NCBI GenBank assembly: GCA_036925085.1
Contig: JAUPFP010000126.1
Span: forward strand, 137,001 to 201,000
Direction: 5' to 3'
DNA length: 64,000 nucleotides
Origin: Brachycybe producta
Lineage: Eukaryota; Arthropoda; Diplopoda; Playtdesmida; Andrognathidae
Under the pieces are notes generated by a model. The model saw only the letters and a list, made by a program, of their open reading frames with translations, did no database searches and was not told the origin of the DNA. Shown piece by piece: positions 32,473 through 45,139 of this stretch. The position numbers and the translations under genes were made by a program. The first letter of the stretch is position 1. Every line of letters begins with the position of its first letter.

Positions 32473-35400
32473 ATGGGATACATTCAAGGACAGTGGACAC
32501 CTACAAAGAGGCGAGGACCAATCGCAGCTGAATTTACTGGACCTGGACCAGCAAGCATCACACTTCCATCTCTTTTTGGAAGTAAGTAGCCTACAAAATG
32601 TGTAATTTCACTGCTGACCATGCAGCACCATGTAAGTGCATTTTGAATAAAAAATGAAACAACAACAAAGATGACTTATACCACGAAGTAAAAAAAAAAC
32701 CACTTACTAAAATCTTTTCTATACCGAATATAGATGTGTTTACTGCAGTAGACATCTAACAACTAACTAACTACCTCGGTTGTCTTGCAACACAAACAAC
32801 CCACTCGAAGAACAATATCAAAATTGCTAAGCTCCATGACTCAACTGAAAAAGTAATAACTTTTAACAGTTGGGTGTCCATTCAAATGATGGTCTTGGCT
32901 CCAAATTACAAAACTATTACACCATTGAGGATACCAAACATAAGTTAAACAACTTCCACCTACACACACGCATACACACACATAACAAATAAAGTGGTTG
33001 CAATTCAACTTGCAAAACACATTTCAAAATGAACTCAAGTGATTTGAACATTCTACAAACCACTAAAGTCACAAACCTTAAAAATGCCTTTTTGGCCTGG
33101 TTTACACCATGAAGTAATGCGGTACAGTAATGCAAAGTCGCTCTCTACAGAGCATGTGCATTGTTTAAATACAGTCAAGAATTCTATACTTAAGTAGATG
33201 AAAAAGACCTTGTACTGTGGTTACATTACTTCATGTTGTGTAACAGGCCTTATTAGCAAAATTGCTTAAATAGTCCAAGCAAGAATTTACAAAGAAAACT
33301 TCTATAGAAGCAACTTTAAATTGGTTTTAAAGTGTAAACCGCCCATAGAACTCTGGTTATTCGTCTTTTTCGGAGCAAATTTAAGAGAAATTTTAAAAGT
33401 TTTTTTTTATTTTTAGAAACTTTATAGTTCAACCACTTTCTATTTTTTTTTTGTATTTTTATGGTTGAAATTTTTAAAATGAATTTTTATATCCTATTTT
33501 AAGCAGACGATGCCTAGCAGGCAATTTTTTTAATTTTTCTCTCTAAAATTTTTATTTTGAAAGATATAAACATGCTACTCATAAAACACCTTCATGTTGA
33601 TATATTTCCATATTTAAAAAAATTAATATGACAGTTTAATAATGACAATATTTAATGTTTTTTGATAATTACCAAATGATATTTTTTCGGATTTCGGCCC
33701 AACTTGAATTGAAAAATGAAAATTGGTCACTTAAAATATTATTGCAATAAATAGTTTATTTTTGACAATATCAACATGAACATCATCTTTAATACTAACT
33801 CATATACACTCATTTTTAACTTTTAGTAATCAAATTTTTATTTCATTTGTTCTCTCATTTGCATATTTAATGGATACTTATAAAACGTTTTAATTTCTTA
33901 CGTCATTTCAAATTTAATTCGAAATACGATCGTATATATAAATATTTTTAAAGTTGCTTCTAAAAAAGCCTGAAACGAACACTTTATACTACATAAAAAA
34001 ACGTGGAAAACCCACAATTTCCTAAAACACATCCGATAGATTAATACAATCAAATAGAACTAAAAATCAACAAAAGAAAAATGTAGCTTAACAAATTCCA
34101 AAGTTCTTGGCTCCAGTTTTAATCTGCAATTTTTCATGTTATGAAATAGCAACTAAAATGTCCAAATATGGTCAAACAAATTTTTAATTGTATTAGTTTT
34201 TTAGTTTTCAAATGACAAATGAAGAGTTGATTTGCCCTTTTCTGCACCAGACAATGGAAAACCTAATTTTAAAAACTACAGTCGAGTTTTAAAGAAACAA
34301 ATGTTAATCTTCACTATTTAGTTATTCTAACCACATTTCAACGATTCATCTTTTTATTCAGATTTGCAACATTCTCGTGTATTTATTTCTGAGCCACTTT
34401 TTTTTTGTTCGCTTCTTATGTAGTTTGGCTGAGAGTTGCGCACAACTACCCTGTCACCTCATCAGTTACTCTCCTGAGTAAAAGTCATATAATTTGAAAG
34501 CAAAGCAAAAAAGTGGGCGCAAACATTGAGCAATAAAATTATAGAAAGAAAAAAAGTTGTCCCACAACCTAGTTGACTGCTTGTAGACAATAATAAAAAA
34601 CATTGGGTGGAGTTTAATATTCGAAATACATAGATTATAATCCACCACCACCACCCATGTTATTAACGTATTATTATACACAGGCAGACAATTTCTTTAC
34701 TGGAATTAAAAAAAACCTCCACTACGAGTTTTAAGACACCCACACACACACAGTAACTTTTAAACATAAATGCAAAAAAAATACACATAAATTAAGGAAG
34801 CCTTGAAAAATCCAGTTAATCCACTAGGTTATGTCAAAGTCCTTAAATATATTTCATTTAGGGTACCATGATGACATTTTTTAAAATTCATTTTAAACGA
34901 CAATTAGAGTGGTTATATTTAAAGTAATAGTCATTACAAGAAATAAAAATCTGTTGTTGTAAATCTTGCACAATATTTATAAATGAAAAGCGTTTTCTGC
35001 AAGTCGGTGTACAAGACACCCTTGCATGCAAGAAAGTTATCAGTGATTTATCACAATAGAAATCACAATTTATTATTATCAAAAAAATATATAGCAATGA
35101 ATATTGCTAGTGTGATCGGCGCCATAGGCGTGTACACGGGTGTGCCGAGGCACACCCTAACGTCTCCAAAAAAAAGTGGCTTTGCGTTTTATAAGTTTAG
35201 TTGTTCAATTTAAAAATAAAACTAGATTAAGTTTTTTTTTTAGTTTGACGATTAAAAATAATATCCTTTAATTAATACATTAACCTGTTCTTTAATTAAA
35301 TTTAATTTTTCAATGTCCTAGTTTTGATCGAGTATTTAATAAATGTTTGCAAATAAAAAAAAAAATTTCTTAGGTGCAAATCTTAGTGAAACTCGCCTAA

Positions 35401-38400
35401 TGAGGCAAACACATTTGCAATATTTAAAGCAAGATTCACTGCGATGTGTTTTTTGAATTAACTGTAATTGCCAATGTGTTAATACTCTTGCAAGACCTAA
35501 AAAAGTGGTTTTTTTTGCAAACCATCTTACTGAAAACGCTGATCTTCGTCTTCGTTTTTTTGGAAGAAACTGTGCAAGATTTACTGCAACATTTGGCTTA
35601 TTTCCTGCACGGAATATCTTGCGAGAAAAATAGCCAGTGCGATCGCCACTTCAGACACAAATCTAGTTTGAAGTACATATTACTTTAGCTTCAGACACAA
35701 TTTAGGTCGAAATTCAAGTTTATGATGTTACAACCTTGCTCAGAAAATTCGAGTTGAGGTTCAAGTGCCAAGTTTCGTTTTTCATTTTGGATCATTGATG
35801 ATAAATTGGTAAAATTAATTTATTTTGACTCAAATTGAGTCATTTTAAGAGCCTGAAATCATGAATTTGAAATTACCAATTTACTTAAAAAAAAACTGAA
35901 GTTTCAGTATATTTTTTGTAGACAAAAAATTATGTGTGAAAAGATAATAAAAGATATCTTCATAAAAATACGATTAAGGATTTTTTTACTATTCTAGTTT
36001 CAAATTAACTTTTTTGAAAAGTTTCTCCATATACAAATATTATGGTTCGAATACGATTTTCAAAGGTTACATATTAAAGTTTAAAAGTAAAGAGGTGGTG
36101 GTGTTCACATTTCTCAATATTCACGCAACACGAATTAAAACATTTGTTTGTATTGTGTTGAGTAGAACACGGCTCTATATTTTTTTAGCAGAGTTTATTG
36201 CACCAACAAAAAGTCTTCCTACAAGGTTAAGGGGTTTACTATGATGAGTGACTATGAAAAATTACTGATGAGTCTGATCAGTAATAAATGACAAATGAAA
36301 ATGTTGAGTACAACATAATGTGAAAATTTTTAAGATTGTGTACCATGGGTTCCACGGAACTGTTCAACAATTTACTGAAGAATGTGACCCTGGCTTAAGT
36401 ATCAATTTTTGTATTACAGGCACAACAAGAGATGCAACAAAATCTAATTCACCATCTTATACTCTGAATGGACGGTGAGAAACAAAATGAATAAAACAAA
36501 GTTGTTAATTGATTATTGATTGTCCTACAATCGCTTCCAATTTTAAATGTATTTTCATTTTCTATAGACCTAGGTCAAAGTTAGACACTGTTGGCCCAGG
36601 ACCAGCAGTTTATGATTTAACTGGAGTTACACATCAAGGCAAAGTTCATCCAGGAGGAACCATTCTTTCTGGTCGCCTCAAGGAACCAGCAAATTTTGTA
36701 ACACCATCACCTGCAGATTATCTTCCAGAAAAAGGAGATGATAGTGTTCATGAAGTTTCACCAAAGTTTTCTTTTGGTGTTAAAGTCAAGGATCCTAAAC
36801 CAGAGGACATTCCAGGTATTATTATTATTATTATTTTTTTTTTAAAAGTAAAGGTTATCCTAATTTTCAGGAAATGATGTTAGAAGAAATTCAAAGTTTG
36901 TTTTGAAACTAGAAGAGTAAAGCTCCTAAACACACTTGTGATTTTTAGTGCAACTTCAAAAGTAATGTGGCGAATTTCTTATTACTTTTAAAAGTAATAT
37001 AATTACAGTACCTCTCCTACGTTCAATTTGATATTATGATATCAGATTATACAAAAATTAGAGGTTCCACATCAAATTGCAAATAAGGGCCTTGGCACAT
37101 AGGCGACTTTTGGCGACAAAATGAAGTCAAAGGTCGCTGGCGATGTCGTCGCAAAGTATTTTTAGTAAAAAGACGGCAACCTTGGCACACAGGCGACTTT
37201 TAACTGTGTTCTTCTGCGAAGGTTGGCGTTTTCCCCATAAAATATATACATTGTGACGATAGCCTAGCGACCTTCGACTTCATTTTGTCGCTTGTGTTCC
37301 ACCCTTAAGTCACAATTTCACTAAAATTGCTAGAAGTGTAATTAGGAGACTTTAAGAAATCACCTAAAATTAATTTCATACTATTTTTCAAAAATACTAT
37401 TTATGGAAGGTTGAAATATAGGCCCACTGCAATTTATTCTTTATTTTGTTAAAAACGAGAAATTTGGTGATTTTGAAACGGCGATAAAACATTTCATTTT
37501 TAAATAACGTTTTGCAGTTTTTTTTTCATTTGATTTCCTCATTTACAAATTAACTGAATTTATTTTTAAAAAAAACTTTGAATTTTTGTCTAAAATTTTT
37601 ATTTCTAATGAGCAGATTAAACTTTAGGTTTAAATTAATAGCAACAATTAGTGTTTCTCACACAAACCTAACAGGGAACTTCGAGGCAACAAACAGTGGG
37701 AACCCTTAACCTTATGAGTCATGACTTAACTTAGTTACCACTTAGCAAAAAAAAAACCTAACTGACAAAACCTACAATTTTATTACATTACATTCCTTCT
37801 TAACATAATTTAGGAGCATCATGCTATAATTATGCTAACTGCTTTCAGAATGTTTGCTTAATGAAGTTCTCAATATGATACTGCATGGAAATTAGAAAGT
37901 TGTTACCAAATTTATGTTTCATTACAGAAGAAATTCAAAGTTTGCTAGAAACTAGAATGAACAGTAGGTGAATGTGTTTTAAAAAACAAAAACAAAATGA
38001 AAATATTGTTAAGTTATAGTGCTACCCTTCTAGTTCCTAAAACATTTTCAAGTTTCTCTCTTGAAAGACAAAAAAAAAACAGTGTTCGAGAGGGTGTAAA
38101 ACCACCTTAAGTGATTTACTCACACATTTTTTACTAAAACATTTTAAATTTCTTTTTAATGTTACTTTTGAAATCCAAAAAAAAAGTGTTAAACTGATTT
38201 TATTTACATATTTTGCAATGGCTTCTTATAAAACAACTTCTGGTAATTCTAAGTTTTAACTTTCTCGTTTTCGCTCTTTTTTTTTCTTCTTCTAATTTCA
38301 TTAACTTTTTTCAGCTCCTAATCAATACACCGTCGGTGTCGACGAAACTGCTCCTAAATACACTTTTGGGCTAAAAGTGAAAGATCCGAAATTAGCTGAT

Positions 38401-41387
38401 ATTCCTGGTAGGTCTAATCAACACTTTAGAAACCTATACAAACATCATCATCATTATATGTAGCTTACCACAGAAGTAAAATCGTCAATTAAATACGGGT
38501 TATAAGTATTGGATAAAAACCTGTCTCCCTTTGGAACATCAATATATCTAGCATACGTTATTTATATTAAACTAACAAGTTGTTGTACAACAACATTTTT
38601 CAGCCCCAAACGCCTACACGGTGAACTTGCCTAAATGTGCTCCGAAATATACATTCGGCAATAGAGCAAAAGAGTCGAAACCAGACAATATTCCTGGTAT
38701 GAGTGCTTTATTCTCTTCCTATCACTCATTTCAGTTTCTTCAGTAACTTACAACGTCGTCATTTGGATATGAACAGAAGGAGTAGGTCTAGATTGACTTA
38801 GTCGGGATTGATTGGCGCAGTCACTACGAGAAAAAAATCTAGTAATGGTCTGGTTCCACCAAAACTACTGTAGTCAATGCAAAATAATCACGAGTGACAA
38901 GTTATGTTCAAGTTTACTATAGCTTTAGATTGTTATTAGTAGGGCCTACAGTGAGACTATTTTTTTAAGTGACTTCTTTGTAGTGACAACTCAAATCACC
39001 AGCCAATTGAATTGAAGTCATGAATGACCACAGATCAGTTAAATTCGAGCTTACCGAACGCTTGCCATTCGATTTTTACGACAGTGAGACTGGCTGTTGG
39101 CTTTTATTCTTAAAGTAGACTTCCATCCTATTTCGAGTGACTTGTCTGAAGTGACTACTCAATCACCAATCACCTAAAAATAAAAAAAAAGTTATAAAAT
39201 AGTCATGAGTGATTAGTTTACATTCAAGTCTACAATTAAATGTGATATTATTTTGACTAAGATGCCATTAGTTGCTAGTGGTTAGTAGCCACAATTTTTG
39301 AAGTCTACATCTACCCTACTTTGAATGACCGATTGGTGAAATTTGAATCACCAATCTGATCCGATTAGCAACCATGAATGGTCATGGAAACAGCTTCTTG
39401 AATAATTGTAAATTGTTGCTGATTGGCTAGTTTTGTCTGAAGCCTCAAACCAGATTAGGCTGGCGACTAGTCACTACAAGGTAACAAGTGGAACCAGGCC
39501 TTTAACAGTAACTTCTGCAACATCGATCCCGATTGACTGCCACATTAACAAATGACTGTTTAATATGTATATTTCTCACCTATTTAATTTTTCTTAAAAG
39601 TCATTGTTTATCTTTCAGAAAATACTAATTGGTTAAAAAATATGTAATGTCATTGCAGCTCCTAATACATACAAGATTCCAGCCCTTATGGGAAGTGTCG
39701 TCACAGAAGGTGGAAAACGTCAGTCTCCTGCTTACACTCTTTCGGGTCGCACAAAACAACCAGCTCTACCCAAGGTATGATATAATAATAATAGTTATAG
39801 ACAATATCAAATCCTGACAAGTCGCAAGTTGGTCAGGTAATTTCATTAATTGCTAAACTGAGGAAACATTTAAAAGCCATTTCAAATTGACAACTAGAGT
39901 CGACTGCGGTTCCCCTTACATTTACCAGTGGGCCTTCTTAATTATAGTTTCTAACAAACTTGCGATTTCTTAAAGTTGTTTCTAAACAACAGCAAAATCA
40001 ATTTTTTGTTTCCTTTGTATATTGAATTATCCGCCTTTTTTAAACTGTAAAGTAGTCGTAAGGTGACTCACAAAGAAATTTGCCTTTCATAATAAACTTT
40101 TTATGACAATTTTAGACATTTTTTTTTATAAAGTTGTAAAAGAAAAACAACTTCTCAAAACTTCCATAAAATTAATTAATAATATTAATGAAATATTACC
40201 ATAAAAATACTTTTACTACATTTACCTACTATTCTAGTTTCTAACAAACGCAGAAACTTTGACAATCAATTTTATAGTTGTGAATCTGACAAAATTTGCA
40301 ATCTTGAAGCAAACATTTATCTAAAGCAATAATTGAAAAATGGATATTCAAAGCAAATCGGTTATAGAAACCTTTGTCAAGAAATAAATTGGATAACTTA
40401 AAAAAAATTCTACAATGTCTGCGTTTTATGGATTTTTATTTAGGATTAAATTGATTATTATTGGACATATGGTATCATAGTTAGTTGAAATGGTTTGCAG
40501 TTGTCATTGTGCGTTTTGTGCATTTTAAACAAACTTTTGGCTTTAGTCATCAATCATCATCATCATCAGCATTGCAAATATTGTGCGTGCATCAACGATA
40601 ATAATTATATTTTTTTTTATTTCAGTATCCTGGACCTGGCCAATACAATTCTGTAGACTCTGATGTAATCAAGAAGAAAAGTCCTAGAATTACAGTGAGC
40701 ACGCGTTACGATTTGCCATGTGATAAGACCAACGTTCCAGGACCTGGAGCCTTTTCTCCAGAAAAAGTATTTATATTTAAAATTGTAGGCAGATGATTCC
40801 AGGGTCGGACTGGGAGGGGAAAAAAAACGACCCAGAGAAAATTATTTACATAGCCTAAGAAATTCCAAAAATGCCTAGAAACGTGCGTCAATTATTTTGT
40901 TTTCAAGATTTCACGTTACAATATTTCTTTTGCTACTTTGAAATAATTTGCAGCGAGCGTAGAGAGTAAAAATTATTTTCAAAAAAAGTGCTTGAAGCCA
41001 GCTAAATTTGTTTTCTTTCTCAAATACATTATTTTCTTACTTTCTTCCTACAGAAATGTGTCATTTTTCTTTAATTTTCTGATAAAAACATTAGTTTTTC
41101 TTTCATTTTATTGTGCGATTTTAAACCTATTAACGCGTTTCATCATATAAATCAGTCTTGTAATAAAAAAAATCCAGCTAAGCGGTTCCTTGGGAAAATT
41201 CCCGATTACTCAATAGATCCCAGTCCGCCCCTGGACAGATCATATTTATAGGGTATTATTACATTAACAAATTATTACATTTTTTAAGGTAACCGAGGCT
41301 CTCGACGGTACTCCTAGATATAGTTTTGGAATTCGTCACTCTCAATATTCGTCATCTATTGCTGACAAAAAGGGTAAAAATTTGTAA
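32473..41387 (+). CDS. ODF3: Outer dense fibre protein 3-like / CIMAP1 (SHIPPO-repeat protein), eight exons
   Basis: Relatives of this protein sit on or in sperm-tail and ciliary microtubule structures. Exons by eye: 32473-32581, 36420-36474, 36568-36815, 38315-38407, 38605-38696 (one edge uncertain by a base), 39659-39774, 40626-40766, 41289-41387. Phases agree and give about 317 residues; human ODF3 has about 254. Eight SHIPPO (STPGR) type turns are visible: GPGPASITLP, GPGPAVYDL, SPADYLPEK, PGAPNQYTV, PGAPNAYTV, PGAPNTYKI, YPGPGQYNSV, PGPGAFSPEK. The N-terminus (GQWTPTKRRGPIAA) and C-terminus (YSFGIRHSQYSS) match the ODF3 ends (WRPHRPRGPIMA, VTFGIKHSDYM). Exons 4 and 5 are near copies of each other, which explains the extra length. 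The last exon reads to a stop just after a GGTAAA, so an extra 3' exon is possible. ODF3L or STPG proteins are alternatives, but the conserved ends favour ODF3/CIMAP1. Confidence 0.9.
33094..33249. mobile_element. MITE family B copy 1 (GGCCTGGTTTACAC ends), intron 1 of ODF3-like gene
   Basis: GGCCTGGTTTACACCATGAA at the left faces TTCATGTTGTGTAACAGGCC at the right. A second copy is at 52636-52769. Non-coding, about 156 bp. Confidence 0.7.
33318..33900. repeat. Foldback repeat family copy 8 (long, diverged), intron 1 of ODF3-like gene
   Basis: TTGGTTTTAAAGTGTAAACCG at the left, CTTATAAAACGTTTTAA at the right, with CTTCATGTTGATATATTTCC and TTTTTGACAATATCAACATG inside. The centre is longer than in other copies. 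Confidence 0.6.
34700..36419. other. Rest of ODF3-like intron 1; nothing firm
   Basis: AT-rich intron. Near 35115-35160 a GC-rich scrap (GGCGTGTACACGGGTGTGCC then GAGGCACACCC) recalls MITE ends, but no partner terminus was found. Confidence 0.35.
36870..37030. repeat. Foldback repeat family copy 9 (partial), intron 3
   Basis: TTCAAAGTTTG then TTGAAACTAGAAGAGTAAA near 36890-36920. Only one arm is evident. Confidence 0.45.
37084..37308. mobile_element. MITE with TAAGGG..GGCGACAAAATGAAG termini, intron 3
   Basis: TAAGGGCCTTGGCACATAGG and GGCGACAAAATGAAGTC at the left face GACTTCATTTTGTCGC and ACCCTTAA at the right. CCTTGGCACA..AGGCGACTTTT occurs a second time inside (about 37170-37200), so the left end is duplicated. 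Confidence 0.7.
37893..38235. repeat. Foldback repeat family copy 10, intron 3 of ODF3-like gene
   Basis: TTTGCTAGAAACTAGAATG near 37938 faces CCCTTCTAGTTCCTAAAAC near 38025, with GGTGTAAAACCACCTTAA near 38093 as the outer end. The copy has a short centre. Confidence 0.6.
38846..39501. mobile_element. Foldback MITE family C copy 1 (GGTTCCAC ends), intron 5
   Basis: GGTCTGGTTCCACCAAAAC at the left faces AAGTGGAACCAGGCCTTTA at the right. The interior has several diverged direct repeats of AAGTGACT..TAGTGAC and AATCACCA, so the element is a repeat mosaic. A related copy is at 49555-50187. Confidence 0.65.
39925..40290. repeat. Foldback repeat family copy 11, intron 6
   Basis: TATAGTTTCTAACAAACTTG near 39945 and CTATTCTAGTTTCTAACAAA near 40225, with AATAAACTTTTTATGACA near 40090. 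Arms are rearranged compared with the near full-length copies. Confidence 0.5.
40800..41233. mobile_element. hAT MITE (CAGGG.CGGACTGGG ends), intron 7
   Basis: CAGGGTCGGACTGGG at the left faces CCCAGTCCGCCCCTG at the right, a widespread hAT terminus. No clean duplication was found. The element takes up most of the last intron, ending about 55 bp before the last exon. Confidence 0.7.
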
Positions 41388-41791
41388 AAAAAAAAAAAGT
41401 ACTAGGAATAAGAAAAAGGCAGAAAAAAATATGCAAATTAATAACAAAGAAAAGCAATCAATCTTTTCTTAAACTAAAAACAATTGTGTCTTGTTTGAAA
41501 ATCTTTAATCTTGTGTTAATATTAATATTCCCTCCTCTTCTAACTAACGTCAAGTGGTTTAAAACTTCGATATGTGCTGTTATTAAATGGAAATTAAGTT
41601 AGTTATGTATTTTATTTTTTGCCTTAAGAAAAATTTAAATAATTAAAAAAAAGTAGGGTGGTGGAGAAGGTAGCAGTCCTTTGAGGTGGTGAATTCAAGA
41701 AGATAATTTTTTAATTAATTCGTATGTTTATCATAAATTAAGAGAGCAAACAAAAAGAGAAAAAAAAAATTGTAACTGCTGACGTCAACGA
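41388..41791. other. No gene seen; 3' flank of ODF3-like gene
   Basis: A-rich sequence directly after the stop codon; a poly(A) signal cannot be fixed. Confidence 0.35.

Positions 41792-41873
<82 letters not shown>
41792..41873. repeat. (TAA)n microsatellite, about 27 units
   Basis: An uninterrupted run of TAA units, followed by a few imperfect ones. Confidence 0.98.
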
Positions 41874-41875
<2 letters not shown>

Positions 41876-42672
41876 AATCAATAATCTTCCTTATATTTCA
41901 ACATCAGTATCAGAAAGAAGCAAAGAAAATCACCATTAAAAATAACAGCAACATTAATGAAGTAGAATTCAATTATGAATCTTAAAATTCACTTTTTATA
42001 TTTGAAATGAAAAAAAAAAAAAAAAACAGAAAAAATCTTTGAAAAAAAAAAGTGAAATTTTTTTTCTAAAAATAAACGATCTCATAAAAGTGTTTTTATA
42101 TATAATCTTATGAATGAATCATTTTTGTTAAATTTATAAATAAAAGAAATGTTGTTAGTATAAAGTTTGTGTTCATTAACTACGTCAACAGCTCAGTGGT
42201 AGAATATAATACAAAAAATAAATTAAAATTGACGAATAGAAAAAAAAAACAAAAAACTATTCAGTCATTTTGTCTTTTGTAATGATTTTATCATCATCAA
42301 TTAATTCGTAGTTAAAATAATTTATTCTGTTTGAGGGGACTTCTTATAAGTTTATGTTAATTAGAATCTGTTTGAGTCACCAACGCTCGTATCTGAGTTT
42401 GGGATCTCAAAACATGTGTCCTTTTTGTTTGAGGGAATCAAAAACGTTCTTAATTAGGGGAACTGGATTGTTTTGAGAAATTTTCTTAGACTTAGATACA
42501 TCGATTCGAGTACTTAGTTCTTTAGAAGCATCTTTAAAAAAACCTCATAATTTCTTTAAATTCTTCCACTTTCAAATATAATTTAAGTGACAGCCTTTTT
42601 AATTAAGATACAGTATATATTTCAAACTAAATGTTTTATTGAAAAGGACCATTTTCGTTTTAAAATATTTTG
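41874..42672. other. No gene seen
   Basis: AT-rich spacer with poly(A) runs near 42008-42025 and no recognised element. Confidence 0.4.
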
Positions 42673-42839
42673 TTGCTAATTAGTAAGGCAACCCAAAAAA
42701 TGCTTCTTTCAGTTAAAGAACCTGTTTGGAGGCTTGAGTTCTAGTCTGCACAAGAATAGCTTTTAGAAGCTAGTTTATCCTCTAACCAGGTTCTTTGACT
42801 GAAAAATGTATTTTTCTGGTTGCTTTACTAATTAGCAAT
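42673..42839. mobile_element. Short MITE (TTGCTAATTAGTAA ends)
   Basis: TTGCTAATTAGTAAGGCAAC at the left faces GTTGCTTTACTAATTAGCAA at the right with one mismatch, and AAAGAACCTG faces CAGGTTCTTT inside. The AACCTGGTTAGAGAGGCTAG stretch at 51345 looks like half of another copy. A foldback-family scrap (CTGCCATAAAAGTTTATTTT) follows at 42845-42890. Confidence 0.75.
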
Positions 42840-42919
42840 CAAACTGCCATAAAAGTTTATTTTAAAAGATATTATAAAACTTCTTCCACTCAACTAATTC
42901 GCTTTTCAAGTTGAATAAT

Positions 42920-44664
42920 TGAATACACTATTCGATATTTATTTGAAAAAAAAATTACTTCTAAAATGCTAATTACTTGAATTTCGGTGCCTATGTCTAA
43001 GCAAAATTCACAATAAAGCTACTACTATCCTTTAAATTTGTTGACGTAATTCATGGACGACTGTTAAATGTCATAGCTTTGTCAATTGAGATTATGCTCT
43101 TCATTCAAAGCCCCGTTTGGTAGCTAATACATAATAAATTTATATTCAACGTTATAAAATAACAAACATTAAAGCTAGCTAGTAGTTATCCATTGCATTT
43201 TTAATTATAGTTGATTTAAAATGCACCACCCACCCCTCTAATAACATATATTCTGTTTAAATACTAACAAAAATAACTTAATTTGAATAATATTTTTGTG
43301 TTGTCCTTGTCGTTAAATGTGTTATGTTTGTTTTGTCTTATTTTATATGTATGTATTTTGCATGTTTGTGTTATTTTATATAAAAAAATGCTTTGCAATT
43401 TCTCTTTTGACCTACCTATTACAAGTGTTTATATAATTTTCAAACTACACGTCACTTCAAATCAAAATGATTAAAGCATTCTAGGATTAGTACTCTCTCT
43501 TTCCGCATATATACATGTATATTTTTGAAATAAACCCGAAAACTAGGTTAATTATTAATAAAACTATTTAATTCGCAGTGTAAACAATCAAGTTAGAAAT
43601 AGATCCTAAACTAATTTGGCTTCTGTGTTTGTTCAGAATTTTCAAGCCCCCCCCCCCCTATGTACGTATATATATATATGTACAGTATATGTATCATGTA
43701 TGCATATATATTTTTCAATTTACAAATTAAAACTTAGTAAAGAGAGCAGGTAGGAGCATATTTACTACTTCCAACATTATGCAATTGTAGTTTTATTAGT
43801 TTACAACTTTACATTACACTTGGGGGTAATTCACGTGAGAAAAATACTTTTTTGAAAACTTCAATTAAGCCTTACATATCAGGGTTTTTTTTATAGAAAA
43901 ATTGTCCAATTCATTAATTGCATAAACCTGTTTTTTATTATCAACAAAGTTGGGTTTAGTAACCAGTTAGGAATTACTTATTTAGGGATACACCCTATAA
44001 ATGTATGGTACTGTTTTCTATTTGTTTGTTGTGTGTTTGTGTCTATTGATGTCCAGTCTTTGTGTGTGTATATGTGTTTCTTCTTCTTTTAGTCATTGTT
44101 CTAACTGGACACTGGACAGTCAGTGATGGCAATATTTATATACAATGTAGTAGTTGGTTATAATGGCTATCACTGGATGACTTCAGTAATCTCAATGACA
44201 TTGTCGTGTGTGTTTGTTTCTATTGTCCTCTTGTTTTGTTTTGTGTTCTAATTAATTGGTCTTCCGTCCTTTCTGTTTATAGCATGAAAACGCTATGGGC
44301 AAATAGGAAATATATATATGTGTGTGCTTTGGTGCCTATATAATTGCTGTGATACAATTAAATAATTATGCTATTCTTTTATGTTATTTTTGTTTGTTAA
44401 CTAATAGACTAATTACTTTTTTCTTCCATTTTCCTATATGTGTATTATTATGTTATTTGTTTTGATTTAGAGTATAAATAAATCACATTTTAGTTGTCAT
44501 ATATATAGAAAGGATTCTTTATTCTGTTATTTCATGGTTAAGCTTAATGACGTCTTTAAATGACGTCAACATTAAAGAAAAGAGAAAAAAGTTGAAAGAT
44601 ATTTAATTGATGGCGTACTAAGAACAAAAAATTTCATAAAAATTATCTATCATAAAAAGTATAA
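42920..44664. other. No gene seen
   Basis: AT-rich; poly(C) at about 43647-43657 and TATG/TATA runs at 43665-43705. No coding signal. Confidence 0.4.
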
Positions 44665-45138
44665 TCATAGGCGGACTACCCTATTGATCAGTCAAGCATT
44701 TTCCGGATGGACCGGTTTTTCCATTAGAGAGCCGATTTTATCATAAAGCTTGATAAAAATTTATAAATCCCACGAGAAACAGACCAAAAATCTGATATTT
44801 TTAAAAATAATTGACCCCCCCCCCCCCAAAAAAAAAGTAAAATGGCACATTTTGAGGAAGAAAAAAGAATGGAAACTAGAAAACAATTTTAGAAAGAAAA
44901 AAAAATTTTTTAGTTTATTTTTCTAGTTTCCATTCTTTCCCCCGCCCCCCCCCCCCCCACTCAAAATGTGTCATTTTTTAAAACCATTTTTTTGGTTTCA
45001 GTAAAATGGCAAAAAACATTCACACTTTTGTTGTATCCATGTGTCAATGTGTCATAGTAGGCATTTTTTGAGTTTCTTATTCTTTAGAGCCAGACAAATA
45101 ATTTTTCCCGGGCTAATTTTTTTCTCATTCCGCCCCTG
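44665..45138. mobile_element. Possible hAT-like MITE (AGGCGGACTA / TCCGCCCCTG)
   Basis: ATAGGCGGACTACCC near 44668 faces CATTCCGCCCCTGAAT near 45135. The interior has two near-mirror pieces around poly(C) runs (44815 and 44944) with TTCTAGTTTCCATTCTT. Lower confidence because the termini match only over about 10 bp. Confidence 0.4.
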
Positions 45139-45139
45139 A

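Noticed and set aside
36040-36052. GGTTCGAAT as a tRNA T-loop
   Set aside because: No acceptor stem, anticodon arm or box A can be formed around it.
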